A DNA stretch of 64,000 nt from Pelomonas margarita (GTDB taxonomy: Bacteria > Pseudomonadota > Gammaproteobacteria > Burkholderiales > Burkholderiaceae_C). The notes beneath the pieces were generated by a model, which was not told where the DNA came from, did no database searches, and saw only the letters and a program-made list of their open reading frames with translations. Location: NCBI RefSeq assembly GCF_043555875.1, contig NZ_JBIGHW010000015.1, positions 29,534 through 93,533 of the forward strand, in the 5' to 3' direction. Numbering within the stretch: the stretch's first letter is position 1; each line of letters starts with the position of its first letter. Of the stretch, positions 47,815-55,172 are shown piece by piece. Position numbers and translations under genes: made by a program.

Positions 47815-48998
47815 GCGTTGCCGCTCAGTGGTGTGGCCACGCAGACGCGGTTGCGGCCCTCGGCCTTGGCGCGGTAGAGCTCGGCGTCGGCGCGCACCAG
47901 GCCGATCTCCCCCAGGGTGTCGCGCGCCACTGGCAGGGCCACGCCGATGCTGGCCGACAGCGGCAGCGCCAGGCCGTGCCAGCGCAGCGGCTGTGCTGCT
48001 AGGCTGGCGCGCAGCCGCTCCGCCACTGTGGCGGCGGCCGAGAGGTCGCCGGCAGTCGCCAGCGGCAGCAACGCGCAGAACTCCTCGCCACCCAGCCGGC
48101 CCAGCCGGTCCACCTCGCGCAGGTTGGCCTGCCAGATGCGCACGCAGTGCTGCAGCGCCGCGTCACCGGCCTGGTGGCCGTGCTGGTCGTTGATGCGCTT
48201 GAAGTGGTCGATGTCGATCATGGCCAGCGCGAAGCCATGGCCGCGCTGCAGCTGGGCTTGCGCATCGGCCAGGGCCTGCTCGAAGGCGCGCCGGTTCAGC
48301 GCGCCGGTGAGCGGGTCACGGAAGGTGAGGTGCTGGATGCGCGCGACGACGCGCCAGATCATCAACGCGATCAGGCTGAGCGTGGTGCTGACCGTGACCA
48401 GCAGCCACAACGAGGCGCGCGCGGCGGAGGGCGGTGTGCTGGCCAACGTGCGGGCGGCCCAGGCCGGTTCGGTCAGCAGCTCTGCGCCATGGGCCAGGCC
48501 GATCAGCACCATGGCGACGAAGGGCAGCGTGGTCAGGCCCCCCACCACGCGCGACAGCTCACCACCGGTGCAGCGCACCACCTCGCGTGTGGCCAGCGCC
48601 GCCAGCACAGTGGCCGCAGCGGTGCTGGCGAACTGCGCCAGCACGCTGCCCTGCAGCGCCAGGCCGATGGCGATACCCAGCGCCCCCAGGCCGCTCACCC
48701 AGGCCATATCCGTGGCGCGCTGACGGCTGCGCAGCATGCGGCGCACTGCCAGCAGCAGCAGCGCCAGGCAGCCCAGCAGGCCGAACTCCGGGATGCCATC
48801 GCGCAGCAGGGCGGGCCAGCCGGCCATGCATGCGGTGCAGCCTTGGGTCAACAGCCACAGCAGATGCCCGGCCGCCATCAGCCGGCTGGCCCGCGGCGCG
48901 ATGCGAAAACTCTGGGCCAGCACCAGCCAGGCCAGTGCCGCCATCAGGTTGAACAGCGCGCTGACCTGCAGAATCGTCGAGACGTCGAGGAAATCCAT
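47811..48998 (-). CDS. Membrane diguanylate cyclase (GGDEF), paralogue
   Basis: A 395-residue protein with the same plan as its neighbour: about six or seven hydrophobic helices to residue 220, then a GGDEF domain with RLGGEEFCALL and an RxxD I-site (R-E-V-D) before it. The two GGDEF domains share long identical stretches (LTDTLNRRAFD / LTGALNRRAFE, LREVDR), indicating tandem duplication. Start 48998 (MDFLDVST) lacks a clear Shine-Dalgarno site. It is divergent from the SDR gene with only 21 bases between starts. Confidence 0.9.
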   Translation of the reverse strand: MDFLDVSTILQVSALFNLMAALAWLVLAQSFRIAPRASRLMAAGHLLWLLTQGCTACMAGWPALLRDGIPEFGLLGCLALLLLAVRRMLRSRQRATDMAWVSGLGALGIAIGLALQGSVLAQFASTAAATVLAALATREVVRCTGGELSRVVGGLTTLPFVAMVLIGLAHGAELLTEPAWAARTLASTPPSAARASLWLLVTVSTTLSLIALMIWRVVARIQHLTFRDPLTGALNRRAFEQALADAQAQLQRGHGFALAMIDIDHFKRINDQHGHQAGDAALQHCVRIWQANLREVDRLGRLGGEEFCALLPLATAGDLSAAATVAERLRASLAAQPLRWHGLALPLSASIGVALPVARDTLGEIGLVRADAELYRAKAEGRNRVCVATPLSGNA

Positions 48999-49019
48999 GC
49001 AGAGGAAGAAGGAGCCGCC

Positions 49020-49769
49020 ATGCCAGACACAAGCACCTGGATCTTGATCACCGGCGCGTCGCGCGGCATCGGCGCGGCCACCGCACGGCGCTGCGCCGAG
49101 GCCGGTTGGGACGTGGCCATCAATTACGCGCAGGATAGCGCCGCTGCCGAGCAGCTGGCCAGTCAGGTGCAAGGCTGGGGACAGCGTGCGCTGACCCTGC
49201 AGGCGGACGTGGCGGACGAGGCCCAGGTGGCCGCGATGTTCGCGCGGCTGGACGCGGCTGGCGGCCGCCTCGGCGGCCTCGTCAACAACGCCGGCATCGT
49301 GGCGCCGGCCGCCCGGCTGCAAGACATGACCCCCGCGCGCTGGCGCCGGCTGTTCGATGTCAACGTGATCGGCACGTTGCTGTGCTGCCAGCAGGCCGCG
49401 CGGCGCATGAGCACGGTCCATGGCGGGGCCGGCGGCGCCATCGTCAACCTCAGCTCGCGGGCGGCCGAGTACGGCTCGGCCGGCATCTATGTGGACTACG
49501 CCGCCACCAAGGGCGCCGTGGACACGCTCACCAAGGGCCTGGCCCGTGAGCTCATCAGCGAGGGCATCCGCGTCAACGGCGTGCGGCCCGGCATCATCGA
49601 GACCGACATCCACGGCCGCAGCGGCATGGACGCGCAGGGTGCAGCCGCCACGCTGCCCATCCAGCGCCTGGGCCGCCCCGAGGAGATCGCCGAGGCCGTG
49701 GCCTGGCTGCTCAGCGACGCGGCCAGCTACACGGTGGGTGCGCTGCTGGACGTGGCAGGCGGGCGCTAG
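49020..49769 (+). CDS. SDR-family oxidoreductase (FabG/YgfF-like)
   Basis: A 249-residue SDR: ITGASRGIGAATARR cofactor loop, VNNAGIVAP, catalytic YVDYAATKGAVD and the closing SDAASYTVGALLDVAGGR. AAGGAG lies about 6 bases before ATG 49020. Of the FabG-like/YgfF type; substrate unknown. It converges on the TetR gene with a 4-base overlap. Confidence 0.9.
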   Translation: MPDTSTWILITGASRGIGAATARRCAEAGWDVAINYAQDSAAAEQLASQVQGWGQRALTLQADVADEAQVAAMFARLDAAGGRLGGLVNNAGIVAPAARLQDMTPARWRRLFDVNVIGTLLCCQQAARRMSTVHGGAGGAIVNLSSRAAEYGSAGIYVDYAATKGAVDTLTKGLARELISEGIRVNGVRPGIIETDIHGRSGMDAQGAAATLPIQRLGRPEEIAEAVAWLLSDAASYTVGALLDVAGGR

Positions 49770-50341
49770 GCCAGCACGCCGGCAAGCCAGGCGCGGCTGG
49801 CGTCCACGCGTCGCCGGATGACGTCGGCGTTGCGCCCGGCCTGGGCCAGCACGGCAGCACCCTGCAGTGTTGCCAGCAGGTGTTCCGCGCAATCCTGCGC
49901 CGCCGCCGCCGGCAGCACGCGCTCGAATTGCTGCCGCAACCAGGCCTGCAGGCCCAGCAGCAGGCCGGCGGCCGGCGGGTGCAGGCGGTCGTCGAGCTTG
50001 CCGAGCTCGGTGGCCAGGCTGCCGATGGGGCAGCCGGATAGCGCCACCTCGGCGGCGTGCGTCTCGACATAGGACAGCAGCCGCTCGATGGTCTCGGCCG
50101 GTGAGGCCTCCGTTGTCAGGCCCAGCGCCTGCTCAAGCTCAGCCTGGCGCCGGCGCAGGACGGCTTCCAGCAGGGCGGGCTTGGTCGGGTAGTAGTAGGC
50201 CAGGTTGCCCTTGAGCATGCCGGCCTCGGCAGCCACGTCGGCGATGGAGGTGGAGGCGTAGCCGTGCTTCTCGAACAGCCGCAGCGCTGCGTCAACGATG
50301 CGCTCCTGTGCGGTCGGCGGGGTGTCAGTCGAGGTGCTCAT
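49766..50341 (-). CDS. TetR-family repressor
   Basis: A 191-residue regulator with an N-terminal TetR helix-turn-helix (RIVDAALRLFEKHGYASTSIADVAAEAG, followed by KGNLAYYYPTKPALLEAVL) and a C-terminal ligand domain of the TetR_C_6/YjdC-like kind (GCPIGSLATELGKLDD). It is divergent from the peroxiredoxin-like gene across 97 bases that hold a perfect inverted repeat, so autoregulation plus control of that gene is likely. Confidence 0.92.
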   Translation of the reverse strand: MSTSTDTPPTAQERIVDAALRLFEKHGYASTSIADVAAEAGMLKGNLAYYYPTKPALLEAVLRRRQAELEQALGLTTEASPAETIERLLSYVETHAAEVALSGCPIGSLATELGKLDDRLHPPAAGLLLGLQAWLRQQFERVLPAAAAQDCAEHLLATLQGAAVLAQAGRNADVIRRRVDASRAWLAGVLA

Positions 50342-50384
50342 GCGTCGCGGGATCGTAGCAGTCGATCCGAAGGACTCGGCTTGT

Positions 50385-50426
50385 TTTTGGACGATCGACC
50401 TGATAAGGTTGGTCGATCGTCCAAAA
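50385..50426. promoter_or_regulatory. TetR operator: perfect 16-base inverted repeat
   Basis: TTTTGGACGATCGACC and GGTCGATCGTCCAAAA are exact reverse complements separated by TGATAAGGTT. Each arm contains its own near-palindrome around CGATCG, so the site could hold two repressor dimers. It lies 43 bases from the TetR start and 12 bases from the peroxiredoxin-like start, covering the divergent promoter region. Confidence 0.85.
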
Positions 50427-50438
50427 GTGGAAATTTCC

Positions 50439-50996
50439 ATGCGTATTCAAGCAGAGCAGCGGGCGCCCGACTTTCAGGCCGTGGATGTCTTCGGTAGCCC
50501 CGTCTCGCTGCAGGCGCTGCAGGGCCGGATGGTGCTGCTGTCGTTCTACCGCTATGCGTCCTGCCCGCTGTGCAACCTGCGGGTGCGTGACCTCCGCGAG
50601 GCTGCACCGGGGCTGGCGGCGGCAGGGGTGGCGATGGTGGGCGTGTTCCAGTCCGATGCGGCGAGCATCCGTCGCCATGCTGGACGCATGCCACTACCGT
50701 TCCCACTGGTCGCAGACCCCGACATGGTGCTGTACCGCAGCTACGCCGTCGAACGCAGCTGGGTGGCGATGCTGCGCTGGCCGACGCTGGTGGCGGCCGT
50801 GCGCGCGCTGGCTGCCGGCTTCTTGCCGGGGCGCATCGACGGCCCGGTCGACCGCACGCCGGCCGATTTCCTGATCGGCCCTGACGGCCGCGTCGTCCTT
50901 GCCCACTACGGCCGTCATCTCGATGACCATCTGCCGCTCGACGCCATCCAGGCCGCGCTGGCGACACCCGTGCCGCGCCCGGTACTGGCGGGCTAA
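50439..50996 (+). CDS. Peroxiredoxin-like (AhpC/TSA) protein
   Basis: A 185-residue thioredoxin-fold protein. The active site is C42-P-L-C45 (YASCPLCNLR), a CxxC where classical peroxiredoxins have a Txx C pattern, so it may be a thiol-disulfide or redox-sensing enzyme of the 'peroxiredoxin-like family'. The start at 50439 (MRIQAEQRAPDF) gives the usual AhpC/TSA opening RAPDFQAVDVFG. It is controlled, presumably, by the divergent TetR. Its 3' end overlaps rlpA by 4 bases. Confidence 0.88.
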   Translation: MRIQAEQRAPDFQAVDVFGSPVSLQALQGRMVLLSFYRYASCPLCNLRVRDLREAAPGLAAAGVAMVGVFQSDAASIRRHAGRMPLPFPLVADPDMVLYRSYAVERSWVAMLRWPTLVAAVRALAAGFLPGRIDGPVDRTPADFLIGPDGRVVLAHYGRHLDDHLPLDAIQAALATPVPRPVLAG

Positions 50997-51886
50997 CGCT
51001 TCTCGATCAGACTGCTGTCCAGCCCGCGCTCGCTGCGTAGGCGGTCGGCCAGCGTGCGCGCCTCGTCCACGCTGGGGAAGGGGCCGGCGCGCAGCCGGTG
51101 CAGGCCGGCCTCGCGCACGATGGTCAGCAGCGGCAGCAGGCCCAGCTCGGCCTCGGCGACCTTCTGGCGCAGCGCCTCGGCGCCGTCCAGCCGGCTGAAC
51201 GCACCGAACTGCAGCCACACGCCGGCGCCGATGGACGCGCCGGGCGTGCCCTCTCGCTGCGGGGCGCCGGGGACGCCGTCGGGCACGAAGAGCGGCGCCG
51301 GCTCGGTGGTCGACTGCCATTGGCCGGCGCGGATCTCGGCGTAGGTGATGCGTCGCACCTCAACCGGCGCCACGCCCCGCAGCAGGTCCAGCCTCAGCGC
51401 GGCGGTGTAGCTGAGGTCGATGATGCGACCCTTGTGGAAGGGGCCGCGGTCGTTCACGCGCACGATGACTTCGCGCCCGTTGGCCGGGTTGCGCACCCGC
51501 GCGTAGCTGGGGATGGGCAGCGTCGGGTGCGCGGCTGTCATCGCGTACATGTTGTAGACCTCGCCGCTGGCCGTGGGGCGGCCGTGGAACTTCTTGCCGT
51601 ACCAGGAGGCCAGGCCGCGGTCGGTGTAGGGCGCGTCCACGGTGATCGGCTCGTAGCGCTCGCCCAGCACCTCGTAGGGCTTGTTGGGGCCGCCTACGCG
51701 GATGGGCTCCAGGCGCGGCACGGCGTCGGGCACCTGGCCGAGGTTGGCGGGCGGGTTGGCCTCGGGGCCGTCACGGCCGCTGGCCGGCGGGCGGCTGGCG
51801 CAGCCGCTGAGCAGCGCCGCCAGCGCGAGCGCCAGGGCCGGCCCAGTATGCTGCGCGGTCTGTGTCCATTGGCGATGCCAATCCAT
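50993..51886 (-). CDS. rlpA: RlpA-family lipoprotein, septal ring lytic transglycosylase
   Basis: A 297-residue lipoprotein: lipobox LLSGC with C29, then the double-psi beta-barrel (GLASWYGKKFHGRPTASGEVYNMYAMTAAHPTLP and VRVNDRGPFHKGRIIDLS, with the catalytic Glu/Asp region), and a C-terminal SPOR domain (VWLQFGAFSRLDGAEALRQKV to end) that binds denuded septal glycan. ATG 51886 overlaps the ATG of the opposite-strand hydrolase gene; a longer start at 51940 is possible. Confidence 0.93.
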   Translation of the reverse strand: MDWHRQWTQTAQHTGPALALALAALLSGCASRPPASGRDGPEANPPANLGQVPDAVPRLEPIRVGGPNKPYEVLGERYEPITVDAPYTDRGLASWYGKKFHGRPTASGEVYNMYAMTAAHPTLPIPSYARVRNPANGREVIVRVNDRGPFHKGRIIDLSYTAALRLDLLRGVAPVEVRRITYAEIRAGQWQSTTEPAPLFVPDGVPGAPQREGTPGASIGAGVWLQFGAFSRLDGAEALRQKVAEAELGLLPLLTIVREAGLHRLRAGPFPSVDEARTLADRLRSERGLDSSLIEKR

Positions 51887-52583
51887 GAGCAACTTCGTCT
51901 TTCCTCCGGCCGAGATTCCCAGTGCCGCGGTGCGCGGCACGGACGCGCGCTACGCGGTGCGCCGCATCTTCTGCGTCGGCCGCAACTATGCCGATCATGC
52001 CCGCGAGATGGGCGCCGACCCGACGCGCGAGCCGCCGTTCTACTTCACCAAGCCGGCCACCGCGCTGACGCCCTCGGGCGCCACCGTGCCCTACCCGACC
52101 GAGACGAAGAACTACCACTACGAGATGGAGCTGGTGATCGCCGTTGGCGCGCCGGTGTTCAAGGTCACGCCCGAGGCTGCGACGGCCGCCATCTGGGGCT
52201 ACGCGCCGGGCCTGGACATGACGCGCCGCGACCTGCAGGCCGCAGCCAGGGCGGCCGGCAAGCCCTGGGACACGGCCAAGGGCTTCGACCAGTCAGCCAT
52301 CTTGGGCGAGATCGTGCGCGTGGCCGACGTGGGCCTGCTGGCGAGTGGTGCCATCACGCTGGCCGTCAACGGCGTGGAGAAGCAGCGCGGCGACCTGGCC
52401 GACATGATCTGGCGCCAGGCCGAGATCGTGTCCAACCTGTCGCAGCTGTACCGCCTGCTGCCGGGCGACCTCATCTATACCGGCACGCCGGCCGGTGTGG
52501 GCGCGGTGCTGCCGGGAGACGTGATCACGGGCCGCATCGAGGGCCTGGGCGACATTGCACTGACGATCGGGCCGGCCGAATGA
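51885..52583 (+). CDS. Fumarylacetoacetate-hydrolase family protein
   Basis: A 232-residue FAH-fold hydrolase opening MSNFVFPPAEIPS, with RIFCVGRNYADHAREMG, metal ligands in NYHYEMELVIAVG and GYAPGLDMTRRDLQ, and closing LLPGDLIYTGTPAGVGAVLPGD. Closest to fumarylpyruvate/acylpyruvate hydrolases of aromatic catabolism (NagK type), although no pathway genes are nearby. It overlaps nadC by 4 bases. Confidence 0.9.
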   Translation: MSNFVFPPAEIPSAAVRGTDARYAVRRIFCVGRNYADHAREMGADPTREPPFYFTKPATALTPSGATVPYPTETKNYHYEMELVIAVGAPVFKVTPEAATAAIWGYAPGLDMTRRDLQAAARAAGKPWDTAKGFDQSAILGEIVRVADVGLLASGAITLAVNGVEKQRGDLADMIWRQAEIVSNLSQLYRLLPGDLIYTGTPAGVGAVLPGDVITGRIEGLGDIALTIGPAE

Positions 52584-53446
52584 TGTTTGAAGAAGAGACC
52601 TTGGCGCAGGCCCGCGCCCGCAACATCCACGACGCGCTGGCCGAGGACATCGGCCGCTGCGACTGGACGGCCCAGCTCGTGCCCGCCGGCCGACGCGTGG
52701 CGGCACAGGTGCGCGTGCGCGAGCAGGCCGTGCTGTGCGGCCGTGAGTGGTTTGACGGTGTGTTCGCCGCACTGGACGCCAGCGCGCGCATCACCTGGTT
52801 GTACGACGAAGGCGCGGTGATGGCGGCCGACAGCATCGTCTGCCGCATCGAGGCCGATGGCCGGCTGCTGCTGAGCGCCGAGCGTCCGGCGCTGAACTTC
52901 CTGCAGCTGCTGTCCTTCACAGCTACCACCACCCGTGCCCATGTGGACGCGGTCGCCGGCGCCAGCGCCAACCCACGGGGCTGCGCCATTCTGGACACGC
53001 GCAAGACGCTGCCCGGCCTGCGCCTGGCGCAGAAGTACGCGGTGCGCGTGGGTGGCGGGCAGAACCAGCGGCTGGCGCTGTATGCCGGCATCCTGATCAA
53101 GGAAAACCACATCGCGGCCGCTGGCGGCGTGGCGCTGGCGCTGCGCGCTGCGCAGGCTCTGAAATCCGGCGTGGACATCCAGGTCGAGGTGGAGACCATC
53201 GCCCAGCTGCACGAGGCGCTGGATGCAGGCGCGGTCAGCGTGCTGCTGGACAACTTCAGCGAGGCGCAGATGCGCGAGGCCGTGGCCGTCAACGCGGGTC
53301 GGGCGCTGCTGGAGGTGTCGGGCGGCGTGGCGCTGGAGCAGCTGCGCTGGATCGCGGCCACCGGCGTGGACCGCATCTCCATCGGCCGCCTGACCAAGGA
53401 CGTGCGCGCGACCGACTACTCGATGCGGGTGCTGGGGCCGGCCTGA
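52580..53446 (+). CDS. nadC: Nicotinate-nucleotide pyrophosphorylase
   Basis: A 288-residue enzyme converting quinolinate and PRPP to nicotinate mononucleotide in NAD synthesis. Conserved features: LDTRKTLPGLRLAQKYAVRVGGG (substrate-binding Arg/Lys set), IKENHIAAAGG, VEVETIAQLHEAL, VLLDNF and SGGVALEQLRWIAATGVDRISIG. The start is one of two tandem ATGs (52580, 52583) overlapping the FAH stop. Confidence 0.95.
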   Translation: MMFEEETLAQARARNIHDALAEDIGRCDWTAQLVPAGRRVAAQVRVREQAVLCGREWFDGVFAALDASARITWLYDEGAVMAADSIVCRIEADGRLLLSAERPALNFLQLLSFTATTTRAHVDAVAGASANPRGCAILDTRKTLPGLRLAQKYAVRVGGGQNQRLALYAGILIKENHIAAAGGVALALRAAQALKSGVDIQVEVETIAQLHEALDAGAVSVLLDNFSEAQMREAVAVNAGRALLEVSGGVALEQLRWIAATGVDRISIGRLTKDVRATDYSMRVLGPA

Positions 53447-53484
53447 GAGGTTGAGAGTCTTTCACCCATGCCCGCCTTGCACGC
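53443..53484. repeat. Partial copy of the xthA-downstream repeat
   Basis: CTGAGAGGTTGAGAGTCTTT followed by CACCCATGCCCGCCTTGCACGC differs at two of 42 positions from the left arm of the palindrome at 37321. It begins at the same place relative to a stop codon (the nadC TGA). The right arm is missing; the next gene ends 7 bases later. Confidence 0.75.
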
Positions 53485-53490
53485 AACCGT

Positions 53491-54396
53491 TCAGCCCAGC
53501 AGGTGGGCTCGCACTCGGGCCGCGGTGTCCTCGGGGCGTTCTTGCATGAAGCAGTGCCCGCCGGCCGTGACCTGCACATGCACATGCGGCGCGTTGTGCG
53601 CATGGGCTCGCGCGCAGCCTGTCTTCACGAAGGGCATGGTGGTGTCGCCATGCAGCAGCAGCGTGGGCACGGCGATGCGGCGCAGCCGGCTCCACAGCCG
53701 CTCGGGCATGGTGCTGAAGATGGTGGACTCCAGCGCCGGCGAGCATTTCAGCTGCACCTGACCGTCGGGGCTGTCCCGCAGCGCGTGGGTGATGAAGGCG
53801 TCCAGCGCCGGCTCGGTCCAGCCGCGGTAGGTGCCGCGCCCGCGCAGGGCCTGGCGGGCGTGCTCGCGGCTGGGCCAGCTGGGGCGGCGGCGCTTGGTGG
53901 CGCGCGCCAGCGGGTTCACCAGGCCGGTGCCGGTGCGGCCCATCAGCCGCGCGGCCAGCAGCATCGGCGGTGGGAACAGCACCGGGTCCAGCAGCACTGC
54001 GCGGCTGAAGGGTTGGCCGGCCGTACCCAGCAGCAACGCTGTCTGCACGCCGCCAAAGCTGTGGCCCGCGGCCATCGCTGGCACGTCGCCATAGGGTGCG
54101 CTGCCAGCCTGGAAGGCCTCCAGCGCGGCCTCGGCGCAGCGGTTCCAGCCCAGGAAGTGGGGCGTGGCTTCGCTGTCGCCGTGGCCGGGTGCGTCGCACA
54201 GCCAGAGGTCGAAATCCCGTGCCAGCAGCTGCAGCAGCGGCTCGTAGACGCGGCCGCAGAAGCCGTTGCCGTGCAGGAAGTGCAGCAGCGGCCGCCCCGA
54301 GGGCGCCGAGCGCCAGCCGTGCAACGTGGTGCCCGTCACTGGCGAGGCGTGGGTCCAGGGCAGCAGCGTCAGCGGCGGGGCAGTGCCGGCGCTCAT
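53491..54396 (-). CDS. Alpha/beta hydrolase
   Basis: A 301-residue alpha/beta-hydrolase-fold protein: LHFLHGNGFCG (oxyanion region), nucleophile in AAGHSFGGVQTALL (GxSxG), acid region TLLLHGDTTMPF and late His in VTAGGHCFMQERPE. No signal peptide. Substrate unknown; the length and HGNGF motif resemble carboxylesterases and haloalkane dehalogenase relatives. Coupled by a 4-base overlap to the proteasome-like peptidase upstream. Confidence 0.88.
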   Translation of the reverse strand: MSAGTAPPLTLLPWTHASPVTGTTLHGWRSAPSGRPLLHFLHGNGFCGRVYEPLLQLLARDFDLWLCDAPGHGDSEATPHFLGWNRCAEAALEAFQAGSAPYGDVPAMAAGHSFGGVQTALLLGTAGQPFSRAVLLDPVLFPPPMLLAARLMGRTGTGLVNPLARATKRRRPSWPSREHARQALRGRGTYRGWTEPALDAFITHALRDSPDGQVQLKCSPALESTIFSTMPERLWSRLRRIAVPTLLLHGDTTMPFVKTGCARAHAHNAPHVHVQVTAGGHCFMQERPEDTAARVRAHLLG

Positions 54397-55136
54397 GTCG
54401 AGAACCACGGCTCGTTGGGCAGCTCGTCGAAGACCTTGCGCAGGCCGGCGCTCCAGCCGCTGCGCAGCGACAGGAAGTAGGGGTCGTCGCGCTCGATGCG
54501 GTGCGGTGGCTGCATGGCCTGCTCGAAGCGGTTGGCGCGCAGCATCACCATGTCGATGGGCAGGCCCACCGACAGGTTGGACTGGATGGTGGAGTCGAAA
54601 CTCACCAGCGTGCACTTGGCCGCCTCTTCCAGCGCCGTGGTCTCGTAGCGGATGACGCGGTCGATGATGGGCTTGCCGTACTTGCTTTCGCCGATCTGGA
54701 AGTAGGGCGTGTCTTCCGTCGCCTCGATGAAATTTCCCTGCGGATAGACGTGGAACAGCCGCGGGCCCTCGCCTTGGATCTGGCCGCCGAGCAGGAAGTT
54801 GGCGCCGAAGTCCACGCCTTGGCCCTGTGCGCCGCCCGGCGTGTCGCGGGCCACCACCTCCTTGAGCGTGCGGCCCAGCAGAACGGCCGCGTCGTACAGG
54901 CTGGGCACGTTCAGCAGGTGCTCGCCCTCGCCCTGCAGGCGCTGGTTCAGCAGCGACATGACGGACTGCGTGGTGGCCAGGTTGCCCGCAGTCAGGAGGA
55001 CGATCTCGCGCTGGTGCGGGATCTGGAACTGGTACATCTTGCGAAAGCTGGCGATGTGGTCCACGCCCGCATTCGTGCGGGTGTCGGACGCGAACAGCAG
55101 GCCCGCACGCAGGCGCATCGCAACGCAGTAAGTCAT
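54393..55136 (-). CDS. Anbu-type bacterial proteasome homologue
   Basis: A 247-residue protein with the Ntn-hydrolase proteasome beta fold. It begins MTYCVAMRLRAGLLFASDTRTNAGVDHI, so removal of Met1 would expose the catalytic Thr2; the ASDTRTNAGVD block is diagnostic of Anbu (also called BPH-like/20S proteasome-type). Anbu forms a helical or ring-like assembly of uncertain substrate. Usual partners (alpha-E protein, circularly permuted ATP-grasp, transglutaminase-like protease) are not adjacent here; instead an alpha/beta hydrolase follows in overlap. Confidence 0.9.
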   Translation of the reverse strand: MTYCVAMRLRAGLLFASDTRTNAGVDHIASFRKMYQFQIPHQREIVLLTAGNLATTQSVMSLLNQRLQGEGEHLLNVPSLYDAAVLLGRTLKEVVARDTPGGAQGQGVDFGANFLLGGQIQGEGPRLFHVYPQGNFIEATEDTPYFQIGESKYGKPIIDRVIRYETTALEEAAKCTLVSFDSTIQSNLSVGLPIDMVMLRANRFEQAMQPPHRIERDDPYFLSLRSGWSAGLRKVFDELPNEPWFST

Positions 55137-55172
55137 GGCAGGAGTCCTTGCGGAGGTGATCTGCCAGGCATG

